In this document: positions 45,223 to 54,875 of the stretch, piece after piece
How positions within the stretch are numbered: position 1 is the first letter of the stretch
How the letters are laid out: each line of letters opens with the position of its first letter
Assembly (NCBI GenBank): GCA_021809435.1
Contig: JAKBAD010000009.1
Coordinates: 1-64,000, forward strand
DNA from: Pseudomonadota bacterium
GTDB lineage: Bacteria > Pseudomonadota > Alphaproteobacteria > Acetobacterales > Acetobacteraceae
Length of the DNA: 64,000 bases
Direction of reading: 5' to 3'
The notes under the pieces: model-generated
The model's database searches: none
Told to the model about the DNA's origin: nothing
What the model saw: the letters and a program-made list of their open reading frames with translations, nothing else
Position numbers and translations under genes: made by a program

Positions 45223-45588
45223 ATGCGTGAAGCTCAAATCCAGGCCATTTTGCAAAACCTCACAGCGAGTTCAGGCGAGATCGAGGCCTCGGCCCTGGTC
45301 TCGAAAGACGGTCTGATCATCGCCTCCGCCTTGGCGCCGGGCATGGATGAAGCCCGCGTCGCCGCCATCGTTGCCGCCATGCTCTCGCTGGGCGACCGCA
45401 TCGCCGGCGAGCTCTCGCGCGGCACGCTCGAGCAAATCCTGGTCTCGGCCAGCGGCGGCCATGTGCTCATCCAGCATGTGGGGCAGTCGGCGGTGTTGTG
45501 CACCATCACCAGCAAATCCATCACGCTGGGGTTGATGTTCATGAACGCCAATCATTACGCCAAGGCCATGGCCACGCTGCTGGCCTGA
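45223..45588 (+). CDS. Stand-alone Roadblock/LC7-domain protein
   Basis: LQNLTASSGEIEASALVSKDGLIIASALAPGMDEARVAAIVAAMLSLGDRIAGELSRGTLEQILVSASGGHVLIQHVG. Confidence 0.87.
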   Translation: MREAQIQAILQNLTASSGEIEASALVSKDGLIIASALAPGMDEARVAAIVAAMLSLGDRIAGELSRGTLEQILVSASGGHVLIQHVGQSAVLCTITSKSITLGLMFMNANHYAKAMATLLA

Positions 45589-45636
45589 GCCGGCCGCGCG
45601 CAATTCATGCCGCGCGGGCGGGGCGTGCCTTGCGCG

Positions 45637-46008
45637 TCAGGCCACGCCCGCGCGCGTCACCAGCGTATCGAGGTCCAGCAGCCTGTTCACCAGCAGGGTG
45701 GAGCGTTGCATCATCGCGGTTTCCAGCGCCACGGCCTTGGCCTGGTCGGTGGCCAGCGCCTCCACGGCAGCCATCGATTCGGCATGAAACGCCTCATGCT
45801 GGCGCCCAATCTCGCGCCACAGCGCGGTAATGTCATCGGTGGCCAGGCGGTTCACCATGCCGGTGCCGTCGCTGTCGTACCATGTGCCGAATTTGCAGCT
45901 ATGGTGGTCGCAACAGCGCGAATGCTCAACCCCATCGGCAATCGTTCGCCGCACCATGGCCAGATAATTCACATGCTGGGTAATCGCCTGCAGAATTTGA
46001 ATGGCCAT
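45637..46008 (-). CDS. Stand-alone CZB-like (chemoreceptor zinc-binding) domain protein
   Basis: ITQHVNYLAMVRRTI ... CCDHHSCKFGTWYDSDG ... IGRQHEAFHAESMAAVEAL: the His / CxFGxWY / HxxxH pattern of CZB domains. Confidence 0.8.
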   Translation of the reverse strand: MAIQILQAITQHVNYLAMVRRTIADGVEHSRCCDHHSCKFGTWYDSDGTGMVNRLATDDITALWREIGRQHEAFHAESMAAVEALATDQAKAVALETAMMQRSTLLVNRLLDLDTLVTRAGVA

Positions 46009-46108
46009 GCCTGCACCTTCTGTTTGTCCGACAGGCGCGATCATACCGGCGGTGGCTTTGGCTGTCCACCGCGTATCAATTCCACAAATGTTTGATTTAA
46101 AACGGATA

Positions 46109-46183
46109 TGGTGGGCACAACAGGGATTGAACCTGTGACCCCCACCATGTCAAGGTGGTGCTCTACCGCTGAGCTATGTGCCC
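46109..46183 (-). tRNA. tRNA-Val(GAC), CCA encoded
   Basis: Reverse complement GGGCACATAGCTCAGCGGTAGAGCACCACCTTGACATGGTGGGGGTCACAGGTTCAATCCCTGTTGTGCCCACCA; anticodon loop TTGACAT. Confidence 0.96.
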
Positions 46184-46237
46184 ATATCCGTGTGGGGGCG
46201 CTTAATAGCGGTACATGAACAGGGTGGCAAGAGCCGG

Positions 46238-47578
46238 ATGAAAAAAGCAGTGAGACGGTTGCGGGTGCTGCGGCGCCTGTGGGGCAACCGGGTGGCGTTC
46301 TGGGTTGGGGCGCTGGTGGTGGGCATGGTGAGCGTGGGGTTCGCCGCCGCCGCCGACTGGGCGCAAAGCCGTTTTTTCGCGATTCAGGGCCGGTTCTGGC
46401 TGGCGCCCGTGCTGCTCACGCCGCTGGGCTTCGTGGTTTGCGCTCATCTGGCGCGCGTTTATTTTCCGGGCTCGCAGGGCAGCGGCATCCCCCAGGCCAT
46501 CGCCGCCCGCCATCTCGGCCCCGGCCCCGAGCGCCAGCGCCTGCTATCGCTGCGCATTTGCGTCGGCAAAATCGGCCTCACCCTCATCGCGCTGCTGTGC
46601 GGCGCCTCGGTCGGGCGCGAGGGCCCGACCGTGCAGGTGGGCGCCGCGCTCATGCTGCAAATCTCGCGCCTGTTCGGCACCGCTCAGCAGCGCGGCCTCA
46701 TTCTGGCCGGCTCCGCGGCGGGCATCGCCGCGGCCTTCAACGCGCCGCTGGCCGGGGTGGTGTTCGCCATCGAGGAAATGAGCCGCGCGTTCGAGGCCCG
46801 CACCAACAGCCGGGTCATCACCACCGTCATTCTCTCGGGCCTCATCTCGCTGGGGCTCGAGGGCAATTACATCTATTTCGGCGTCAGCACCGCCAGCTTC
46901 GACCAGCCCCACACCTGGATGCTGGTGGCGTTCTGCGGCCTTGGCGGCGGTTTGGCCGGTGGCCTGTTCGCCCGGCTGATGTTCGAGGGCACGCTCTGGC
47001 TGCGTGGCTTCATGGCCGTCGATCCCTTGCGCCGCCAATGGCTGGTGCCGCTGGCGTGCGGCGTCATCGTCATGCTGTGCGGGCTGGTCTCGCACGGCGC
47101 CACCTTCGGCACCGGCTATGATCAGGCCAAAAGCGCCATCGAGGGCGCCAGCCTGCCAAATGATTTCTGGGCGCTCAAGCTCATCGCCACGCTGGTCACC
47201 GCCATTTCGGGCCTGCCCGGCGGCATTTTCGCGCCGTCTCTGGCGGTGGGCGCGGGGCTGGGCGCGGCGCTGGCCGGGGCGGGGCTGGTGGGGGCGGGGG
47301 CGGTGCTGGGCATGACCGCCTATTTCGCCGGCGTCGTCGGCGCCCCCATGACCGCCTTCGTCATCGTGCTGGAAATGACCGGCAATGCCGGCAACGCCAT
47401 TCCGGTCATGCTCTCGGCCATGCTGGGGGTAAGCGCGTCCAAGCTGGTCAACCGCACGCCGCTTTATCACGCCTTGTCAGAGCTGTTTCTACCGCCCCGC
47501 CCTTCTGCCCGCGTCAAACATCCTCAACCAGCTCAACCCCCTGAATCAGCTTCACCGCCTGGGCCAGCCGTGGGCTGA
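46238..47578 (+). CDS. CLC-family chloride channel/antiporter
   Basis: GSQGSGIPQAIAA, GASVGREGPTVQVGA, GLPGGIFAPSLAVGAGLG. Confidence 0.93.
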   Translation: MKKAVRRLRVLRRLWGNRVAFWVGALVVGMVSVGFAAAADWAQSRFFAIQGRFWLAPVLLTPLGFVVCAHLARVYFPGSQGSGIPQAIAARHLGPGPERQRLLSLRICVGKIGLTLIALLCGASVGREGPTVQVGAALMLQISRLFGTAQQRGLILAGSAAGIAAAFNAPLAGVVFAIEEMSRAFEARTNSRVITTVILSGLISLGLEGNYIYFGVSTASFDQPHTWMLVAFCGLGGGLAGGLFARLMFEGTLWLRGFMAVDPLRRQWLVPLACGVIVMLCGLVSHGATFGTGYDQAKSAIEGASLPNDFWALKLIATLVTAISGLPGGIFAPSLAVGAGLGAALAGAGLVGAGAVLGMTAYFAGVVGAPMTAFVIVLEMTGNAGNAIPVMLSAMLGVSASKLVNRTPLYHALSELFLPPRPSARVKHPQPAQPPESASPPGPAVG

Positions 47579-50500
47579 CATTATACCCCCCCGGCAGTGT
47601 GATCTCGAGCGTGCGCTCAAGGCCGGTCTTGGGCGCCAGCACCACGCGCCCCTTGCCACGCCCTTCCTGCTCCAGCAGCAGCCTTATGGGGGCCAGCGCC
47701 TCGGTGCGGTCGAGCCATATTTTTATCCCCGCCCCCGCCTGCGCCGCCGCCTGGTCCAGCGGCGTGATGTCGGAAGCGGTGATGCGCAGCGCCTCGCCAT
47801 CCATGCGCACATCGGCCGTCACCAGCAGCGCCGCCCCATCGCTCAGCAGCTCGCGCGAGCGGTTGAGCACTTCCGAGAACAACGTCACCTCGAAACTGCC
47901 CTGCGTGTCCGAGAGCGTCGCCCACATCATACGCGAGCCCGTGCGGGTAATCCGTTCTTTCCGCGCGCCCAGCATGCCGGCCAGCTTAAGCCGCGTCGGC
48001 CCCGCCTCGGCCTTGCGGGCAATGGCGCCGGCCGGCGTCACATCCAGCCGCTTGAGCGATTGCGCATAAGCATCCAGCGGATGCGCCGAGACATGAAACC
48101 CAATCGCCTCGGCCTCAAAGCTCAGCTTGTCGCCATCGGGCCAGGGCGCGGCGTCGGGCACGCGCAAAATCTCCGGCTCGCCGCCGCCAAACAGCCCAAT
48201 CTGCCCCGATGATTTCTCCTCCGCCCCCGCCTGCGCGGTGCGGATGATGACATCAGCCGCCGCGAACGCCCGCGCGCGCGAGGGCTCGATCGAATCAAAC
48301 GCCCCCGCCTTGGCCAGAATTTCAATCTGCGCCCGCGTCAGCGCCTTGGGCGGAATGCGCGCGGCGAAATCGCTCAAATCCTTGAACGGCGCGCCAGCGC
48401 GGGCTTTCACCAGCTCCTCCATGGCGCTCAGCCCCACCCGCTTAATCGCCCCCAGCGCGTAGCGGATGGCATAAGCCCCATCCTCAAGCCGTTCGAGGCA
48501 AAAATCCGCCTGCGATTTGTTCACATCGGGCGGCAGCACCCTGATGCGGTTGCGCAGCGCATCGGCGCGCAGCATGGCGATCTTGTCGGTGTTGGTGATC
48601 GAGAGCGACATGCACGCGGCCAGAAACGCCACCGGATGGTTGGCGCGCAAATAAGCCGTTTGGTAGGAGACCAGCGCATAAGCCGCGGCGTGCGATTTGT
48701 TGAAGCCATAGTCAGCGAACTTCGCCATGAGGTCGAAGATCTCGTTGGCTTTTTCTTCTGTATAGCCCTTCGCGAGCGCGCCATCGCAAAAAATCTTGCG
48801 TTGCGCGTCCATCTCCGCCCTGATCTTCTTGCCCATCGCGCGGCGCAGCAAATCCGCGCCCGCCAGCGTGTAGCCCGCCATCACCTGGGCAATCTGCATC
48901 ACCTGTTCCTGGTACACGATGATGCCATAGGTTTCTTCAAGAATATGATGGATCGACGGGTCCGGCGCCGCCCACTCCTGCTCGCCCTTCTTGCGCGCGC
49001 AATAATCGGGAATATTGGCCATCGGCCCCGGCCGGTTGAGCGCCTGAATGGCCACGAGATCCTCAAACCGGTCCGGGCGCATCTGCGCCAGCGCCGCCCG
49101 GTAGCCCGCGGTTTCAAAGGTGAACACGCCCGCCGTATCCCCGCGCGCGATCATCTCGTAAGTCTTGGGGTCATCGAGCGGAATTTTGGAAATATCGAGG
49201 CTCACGCCCTGGGTGCGCATGAAGTTCAGCGCCCGGTCGATGACGGTGAGCGTGGTCAGGCCCAGAAAGTCGAACTTCACCAGCCCCGCCTGCTCGACAT
49301 ATTTCATCGAATATTGCGTCACCAGCAAATCCGAGCGCGGGTCTTTATAAAGCGGCACCAGCTCGACCAGCTTGCGGTCGCCAATCACCACCCCCGCCGC
49401 ATGGGTCGAGGCATGACGATACAACCCCTCGATCTGCTGGGCGATTTCCATCAACCGCCCCAGCGCCTCGTCGGTGTCGCGCATCTCGCGCAGCTTCACC
49501 TCCCCCTCAATCGCCTCTTTCAGCGTCACCGGCTTGGCCGGGTTATTGGGAATGAGTTCCGCCACCTTGTTGACCTGCCCATAAGGCAGGCCGAGCACAC
49601 GCCCCACGTCGCGCACCGCCGCGCGGGCCTGGAGCTTTCCAAACGTGATGATCTGCGCCACCCGGTCGGCGCCATATTCGCCAACCACGTAGTTAATCAC
49701 CTCATCGCGCCGCTCCTGGCAGAAATCGATATCGAAATCAGGCATCGACACGCGCTCGGGATTCAAGAACCGCTCGAACAGCAGCGCATATTTCAGCGGG
49801 TTGAGATCCGTGATCCGCAGCGCCCAGGCCACCAGCGAGCCCGCGCCCGAGCCCCGCCCCGGCCCCACCGGAATGGCATGATCCTTCGCCCACTGAATAA
49901 AATCCGCGACGATCAGGAAGTAGCCCGGAAACCCCATCTGAATGATGATGCCCAGCTCAAATTCCAGCCGCTCCCAATATTGCCCATGCTCGGCCTCGGG
50001 TATGGCATTGGCGCTCAGGCGCGCGCGCAACCCCTCCTCGGCCATGGCGCGCAGCGTCTCGGTTTCGGTGGCGCCCTCGCGCACTTTCGGGCAGCGCGGC
50101 AGCAGCGGCTTGCGGGTTTGCGCCATCACCGCGCAGCTACGCGCGATCGCCAGCGTGTTGTCGGCGGCATCGGGCAAATCGGCGAACAGCGCGCGCATCA
50201 TTTTGGCGGGCTTGAACCAATGCTCTTGCGTCACCCGCCGGCGCTCTTTCTCGGCCAGCACGCGGCCCTCGGCAATGCAGAGCAGCGCGTCATGGGGCTC
50301 ATACATTTTGGGCGTGGCGAAGAAACATTCATTGGTCGCCACCAGCGGCAGATCCAACCGCTCCGAGAGCTGCAAAAACCCCGGCTCCACCGCCTCCTCC
50401 AGCGCCAACCCGTGGCGTTGCAGCTCCACCGCCATGCGCCCGGCAAAAGCCTCGCCCAAGGCGCGCAGGCAGGCCTCGGCCTCGTCCATCTGCCCCTCGG

Positions 50501-50927
50501 CCAGCAGCCGCCCGGCCGGCCCCTCGGCGCCGCCGGTGAGCAAAAACAGCCCCTCCGCATGGTCGAGCAGCTGTGCCAGAGCCACCTGCGGCTTCACCCC
50601 CTCGCCATCTGCAAAACTCAGCGAGGTCAGGCGCTGCAAATTGGCATAGCCGGCATCGTTTTGCGCCAGCAGCACCACATTATCGGGCAGCAGGTTCACC
50701 CCCGCGCGCTTCAGCCCAATCTGGCAGCCAATAACCGGCTGCACCCCCGCCTTGGTGGCATATTGCGAGAATTCCAGCGCGCCGAACATATTCGACGTAT
50801 CGGTGATCGCCACCGCCGGCATGCCATCCTCGGCGGCCAGCCCGATGATCTTGTCAGGCTTGATCGCCCCTTCCGAGAGCGAAAAAGCGGAATGGACGCG
50901 CAAATGCACGAAATCGGCGTGAGGCAT
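47514..50927 (-). CDS. dnaE: DNA polymerase III alpha subunit
   Basis: PHP N-terminus FVHLRVHSAFSLSEGAIKPD; GRGSGAGSLVAW; PDFDIDFCQERRDEVI. Confidence 0.97.
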   Translation of the reverse strand: MPHADFVHLRVHSAFSLSEGAIKPDKIIGLAAEDGMPAVAITDTSNMFGALEFSQYATKAGVQPVIGCQIGLKRAGVNLLPDNVVLLAQNDAGYANLQRLTSLSFADGEGVKPQVALAQLLDHAEGLFLLTGGAEGPAGRLLAEGQMDEAEACLRALGEAFAGRMAVELQRHGLALEEAVEPGFLQLSERLDLPLVATNECFFATPKMYEPHDALLCIAEGRVLAEKERRRVTQEHWFKPAKMMRALFADLPDAADNTLAIARSCAVMAQTRKPLLPRCPKVREGATETETLRAMAEEGLRARLSANAIPEAEHGQYWERLEFELGIIIQMGFPGYFLIVADFIQWAKDHAIPVGPGRGSGAGSLVAWALRITDLNPLKYALLFERFLNPERVSMPDFDIDFCQERRDEVINYVVGEYGADRVAQIITFGKLQARAAVRDVGRVLGLPYGQVNKVAELIPNNPAKPVTLKEAIEGEVKLREMRDTDEALGRLMEIAQQIEGLYRHASTHAAGVVIGDRKLVELVPLYKDPRSDLLVTQYSMKYVEQAGLVKFDFLGLTTLTVIDRALNFMRTQGVSLDISKIPLDDPKTYEMIARGDTAGVFTFETAGYRAALAQMRPDRFEDLVAIQALNRPGPMANIPDYCARKKGEQEWAAPDPSIHHILEETYGIIVYQEQVMQIAQVMAGYTLAGADLLRRAMGKKIRAEMDAQRKIFCDGALAKGYTEEKANEIFDLMAKFADYGFNKSHAAAYALVSYQTAYLRANHPVAFLAACMSLSITNTDKIAMLRADALRNRIRVLPPDVNKSQADFCLERLEDGAYAIRYALGAIKRVGLSAMEELVKARAGAPFKDLSDFAARIPPKALTRAQIEILAKAGAFDSIEPSRARAFAAADVIIRTAQAGAEEKSSGQIGLFGGGEPEILRVPDAAPWPDGDKLSFEAEAIGFHVSAHPLDAYAQSLKRLDVTPAGAIARKAEAGPTRLKLAGMLGARKERITRTGSRMMWATLSDTQGSFEVTLFSEVLNRSRELLSDGAALLVTADVRMDGEALRITASDITPLDQAAAQAGAGIKIWLDRTEALAPIRLLLEQEGRGKGRVVLAPKTGLERTLEITLPGGYNVSPRLAQAVKLIQGVELVEDV

Positions 50928-50966
50928 CGCAAGACTCCCAGGTCAGCGTCGAGAGTGGCGCGGGCG

Positions 50967-51728
50967 TTATTCCAGCGCAAGCGGCGGGTCATAGGCCACG
51001 CCGGTAAAATAAAGCCCCTCGGGCGGCGCGGTCTGGGCGGCCACCGCGCGGTTGCGCGCGCCCAGCACCTCGGCCAGTTTCTGGGCCGTCCACGCGCCTT
51101 CGCCCACTTTCACCAGGCTGCCCACCATGTTGCGCACCTGATGGTGCAAAAACGAGCGCGCGGCGGCCTCGATGATGATCTTCTCCCCCCGCCGCGCCAC
51201 ATCCAGCCGGTCGAGCGTGCGTAGCGGGCTTTTCGCCTGGCAGGCCGAGGCCCGGAAGGAGGAGAAATCATGGTGCCCCAGCAGCCTTTGCGCGGCCTGG
51301 TGCATGGCCTGTTCATCCAGCCTCTGGCGCAAATGCCACACGCGCTTGGCCTCCAGCGCGGGCGGCACGGCGCGGTTCGAGATGACATAGCGATAAGTCC
51401 GCCCGATCGAGGAAAACCGCGCATTCCACCCCTCCGGCGCCGGGCAGGCGCGCAGCACCACGATCGGGTGCGGCTTGAGATGAAAATTCATCGCCTCGCG
51501 CACCCGAAAGGGCGTGAAGTCGGGCAGCTCGATCTGCACGATCTGCGCCGCCGCATGCACGCCCGCATCGGTGCGGCCCGAGGCCACGGCCTCGCTCACC
51601 TCACCCCCGCCTTTCACCCGCGCGGCGGCTTCCTCCACCACCTGCTGAACCGCCAGCCCATGTTTCTGGCGCTGCCAGCCCATGAAGGGTGTGCCGTCAT
51701 ACTCAATTTCCAGCGCCCACAGTGTCAC
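50967..51728 (-). CDS. truA: tRNA pseudouridine synthase A
   Basis: [38 protein letters not shown]. Confidence 0.95.
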   Translation of the reverse strand: MTLWALEIEYDGTPFMGWQRQKHGLAVQQVVEEAAARVKGGGEVSEAVASGRTDAGVHAAAQIVQIELPDFTPFRVREAMNFHLKPHPIVVLRACPAPEGWNARFSSIGRTYRYVISNRAVPPALEAKRVWHLRQRLDEQAMHQAAQRLLGHHDFSSFRASACQAKSPLRTLDRLDVARRGEKIIIEAAARSFLHHQVRNMVGSLVKVGEGAWTAQKLAEVLGARNRAVAAQTAPPEGLYFTGVAYDPPLALE

Positions 51729-52630
51729 GAGAGCCGCGCCCCCTTGGAAATGGCAAGGCCGCGCAAAAACTCAGCCGCCGCCATCGGCCCCTTGCCGGGG
51801 CGCTGCAAACGGGTCACGCGCAAAGCCCCCTCGCCGCAGGCAATGCTCAGCCGGTCATCGAGCACCGTACCCGGCGCGCCGTGCCCCTCGGCCATCTCGG
51901 CGGCCAGAATTTTGAGCACCACCTCGCCATAACAGGCCGTGGCACCCGGCCAGGGCGTATAGGCCCGTATCCGCCGCTCCAGCACCCGCGCGGGCAAGGT
52001 GAAGTCAAGCCGCGCATCCTCGCGCGTCAGCTTGCCCACATGGGTGGCCAGCGCGTCATCCTGGCGCTCGGGCGCCGAAGGGTGAGCCAATTCTTCAATC
52101 ATCAGCGCCGCCCCCATGGCGCTCAGCGCGTCATGCAGCGTGCTGGCGGTGTCTCGCGGGCCAATCGTCATCTGGCCCTTGCGCAGCATCGGCCCGGTAT
52201 CCAGCCCGGCCTCCATCTGCATAATGGTCACGCCGGTCTCTGCGTCTCCGGCCGCTATGGCGGCCTGAATCGGCGCCGCGCCCCGCCAGCGCGGCAACAG
52301 CGAGGCATGAATATTGAGGCACCCGCGTTTGGGCGCGTCCAAAAACCCTTGGGGCAAAATCAGCCCATAAGCCGCCACCACCGCGCCATCGAGCGCCAGG
52401 CTTTTAAAAAACGCCAGCTCCTCTTCGTTGCCGCGCAGCCGCCGGGGCGTGCGCACAGCCAGCCCCAGCGCCTCGGCGGCCTGGTGCACCGGGCATTTCT
52501 GTTCCTTCTGGCCGCGCCCCGCGGGCTTTGGCGGCTGGGCATACACCACCGCCACCTCATGCCCGGCGGCCACCAAGGCGTTCAGCGCCGGCACCGAGAA
52601 GTCCGGCGAGCCCATGAAGGCCAGTCTCAT
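51725..52630 (-). CDS. fmt: Methionyl-tRNA formyltransferase
   Basis: [37 protein letters not shown]. Confidence 0.95.
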   Translation of the reverse strand: MRLAFMGSPDFSVPALNALVAAGHEVAVVYAQPPKPAGRGQKEQKCPVHQAAEALGLAVRTPRRLRGNEEELAFFKSLALDGAVVAAYGLILPQGFLDAPKRGCLNIHASLLPRWRGAAPIQAAIAAGDAETGVTIMQMEAGLDTGPMLRKGQMTIGPRDTASTLHDALSAMGAALMIEELAHPSAPERQDDALATHVGKLTREDARLDFTLPARVLERRIRAYTPWPGATACYGEVVLKILAAEMAEGHGAPGTVLDDRLSIACGEGALRVTRLQRPGKGPMAAAEFLRGLAISKGARLS

Positions 52631-53169
52631 TTGCGCCCCGCCAGCTCCTTTTGGGCCTTGGCCAGCTTGCGCAGCAAAATATTGCGCTTGAGCGAAGAGA
52701 GGTGATCGACAAACAAAACCCCGTCGAGATGGTCGATCTCATGCTGTACACAGGCCGCCATCAGCCCCTCGGCCTCCAGCTCCCGCTTCTGCCAGTGCTC
52801 ATCCAAATAGCGCACCTTCACCCGCGCCGGGCGCACCACCTCGGCATATTGCTCCGGCACCGAGAGGCAGCCCTCCTCCTGCACCGCCGTCTCCTCCGAG
52901 GCACCAATGATCTCGGGATTGATCAGCACGATCGGCTGGGGCGTTTTCTCGGGCGCCAGATCAATGGTCACCACCCGCAGCAGCTTGCCCACCTGCGGCG
53001 CGGCCAGACCAATGCCCGGCGCCTTATACATGGTCTCGAACATCGAGGGGATCAGCGCCGCCACCTCCTCGCGGTCGGCCTCCGTCACCGCGCGCGCATG
53101 GCGGCGCAGCTTCGGGTCGGGGCAAACCAGGATGGGCAGCAAGGGCGCGTGAATTTCAGTATCAGACAT
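52627..53169 (-). CDS. def: Peptide deformylase
   Basis: [35 protein letters not shown]. Confidence 0.96.
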   Translation of the reverse strand: MSDTEIHAPLLPILVCPDPKLRRHARAVTEADREEVAALIPSMFETMYKAPGIGLAAPQVGKLLRVVTIDLAPEKTPQPIVLINPEIIGASEETAVQEEGCLSVPEQYAEVVRPARVKVRYLDEHWQKRELEAEGLMAACVQHEIDHLDGVLFVDHLSSLKRNILLRKLAKAQKELAGRK

Positions 53170-53306
53170 GAGCCGCATGTAGTCCGCGCGCGGCCCCGCT
53201 GCAACGTAACACTTGCATCATCGGCGGTTTATCCCCAACATAGCATCATCCGGATGCCGCAAGGGTCCACCCACCCGCTTCGCTCAACTCATGGGGGAGC
53301 TTTCAT

Positions 53307-53771
53307 ATGACGACACGAGTGTTCACCTCGCCACTATTCCTGGGCTTCGACCATCTCGAACAAATGATCGAACGCGCCGCCAAAACCTCTTCCGACGGCT
53401 ACCCGCCCTACAACATCGAGCAGCTCAGCCCGGTGTCGCTCCGCATCACCCTGGCGGTGGCGGGCTTCACTATGGATGACCTGCAAATCACCCTCGAAGA
53501 CAACCAGCTCGTCATCCGTGGCCGCCAGCAAGATGATGGTCAGGGCCGCGTCTTCCTCCATCGCGGCATCGCGGCCCGCCAGTTCCAGCGCGCCTTCGTC
53601 ATCGCCGAGGGCATCGAGGTCAAGGGCGCCTGGCTCGATAACGGGCTCTTACACGTCGATCTGGTGCGCCCCGTGCCCCAGCCGGTGGTGCGCTCCATCC
53701 CCATCACGCGCGGCGGCACCGCCAAGGCTATGGCGCCCCGCACCGTCGAGGCTCCCGATTCCGCCACATAA
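53307..53771 (+). CDS. Small heat-shock protein, Hsp20/IbpA-like
   Basis: FLGFDHLEQMIE; PPYNIEQLSPVSLRITLAVAGFTMDDLQITLEDNQLVIRGRQ. Confidence 0.9.
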   Translation: MTTRVFTSPLFLGFDHLEQMIERAAKTSSDGYPPYNIEQLSPVSLRITLAVAGFTMDDLQITLEDNQLVIRGRQQDDGQGRVFLHRGIAARQFQRAFVIAEGIEVKGAWLDNGLLHVDLVRPVPQPVVRSIPITRGGTAKAMAPRTVEAPDSAT

Positions 53772-53858
53772 CGCCGCATTTCCTCCATCATTTAGACATT
53801 TCCGCCTGCCAGATTGGGGCCTCGAAAGGACCATCCCGGCGGCCTGAAAGGATCTCCG

Positions 53859-54113
53859 ATGAACACCAAGCATCATGATGGCACGGCCCGTTTCATCCCC
53901 GGCGCCACGCCCGACATGCACCACATCTCCCCGTCCGAGCTGGCGGCTCTGGGCCTTGAGCAAATCGCCTTCGTCAAACCGGTGATGACCGAGCAGGGCA
54001 GGGCGTTCTCCATCCACGCCGCCGACGGCACGCCCATCGCCATCGCCTCCAATGCCAGCCTCGCCGCCGCCGCCATCATCCAAAACGAGATGACCCCCAA
54101 CCTCGTGCATTAA
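53859..54113 (+). CDS. DUF1150-like small protein downstream of hsp20
   Basis: LAALGLEQIAFVKPVMTEQGRAFSIHAADGTPIAIASN. Confidence 0.75.
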   Translation: MNTKHHDGTARFIPGATPDMHHISPSELAALGLEQIAFVKPVMTEQGRAFSIHAADGTPIAIASNASLAAAAIIQNEMTPNLVH

Positions 54114-54227
54114 CCTGCTAACCTATTGATCCAGGTGTGGAGTTAGCCTGCAAACCGCCGCTCCCGGGCGTTGATCAAAGGCCACCCAACTCTAGCCACC
54201 AAAACGCGGCAATGGTAAGCGCCCCTC

Positions 54228-54875
54228 ATGTCGATCGTTCTCGCCCTGCCCAAAGGCCGCATTCTCAAGGAAGCCGGTCCTCTGCTCGCCCGCGCCGGCA
54301 TCACCCCTGAGGCCGATTACGCCGATGAATCCTCGCGCAAGCTGCGCTTTGCCACCAGCACTCCGGGCGTCGATGTCATCCGCGTCCGCTCCTTCGATGT
54401 CGCCACCTTCGTGGCCTTCGGCGGCGCCGAAATCGGCATTTGCGGCGGCGATGTGCTGATGGAATTCGACTATCCCGAAGTCTACACCCCGCTCGATCTG
54501 GGCATCGGCCAATGCCGCATCTCGGTGGCCGAGCCCAAGGACGATGCCGGCCAGACCGATTTCGCCACCCAGTCGCGCATCCGGGTGGCCAGCAAATACC
54601 CCAACGTCGCCAAAAAACATTTCGCGGCCAAGGGCATCCAGGCCGAAATCGTGGCCCTCAACGGCGCCATGGAGCTGGCGCCCGGCCTTGGCCTGTCGCG
54701 CATGATCGTCGATCTCGTGCAAACCGGCAGCACGCTGCGCGCCAACGGCCTGGTCGAAACCGACGTGATCGCGCATGTCTCATCGCGCCTGGTGGTGAAT
54801 CGTGTTGCATTAAAGACCCGGCCTGACGAAATAGGGGCCTGGATCGATGCGTTCAGAAAGGCTCTGACACCATGA
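54228..54875 (+). CDS. hisG: ATP phosphoribosyltransferase, short form
   Basis: IVLALPKGRILKEAGPLLARAGI; 215 aa, so a HisZ partner is expected elsewhere. Confidence 0.94.
   Translation: MSIVLALPKGRILKEAGPLLARAGITPEADYADESSRKLRFATSTPGVDVIRVRSFDVATFVAFGGAEIGICGGDVLMEFDYPEVYTPLDLGIGQCRISVAEPKDDAGQTDFATQSRIRVASKYPNVAKKHFAAKGIQAEIVALNGAMELAPGLGLSRMIVDLVQTGSTLRANGLVETDVIAHVSSRLVVNRVALKTRPDEIGAWIDAFRKALTP

Noticed and set aside
48636-51224. 862-aa ORF antisense to dnaE (and similar long antisense ORFs at 18805..20253, 21230..22483, 40390..41568, 60129..61664)
   Set aside because: All are opposite well-identified conserved genes and have typical GC-skewed spurious composition.
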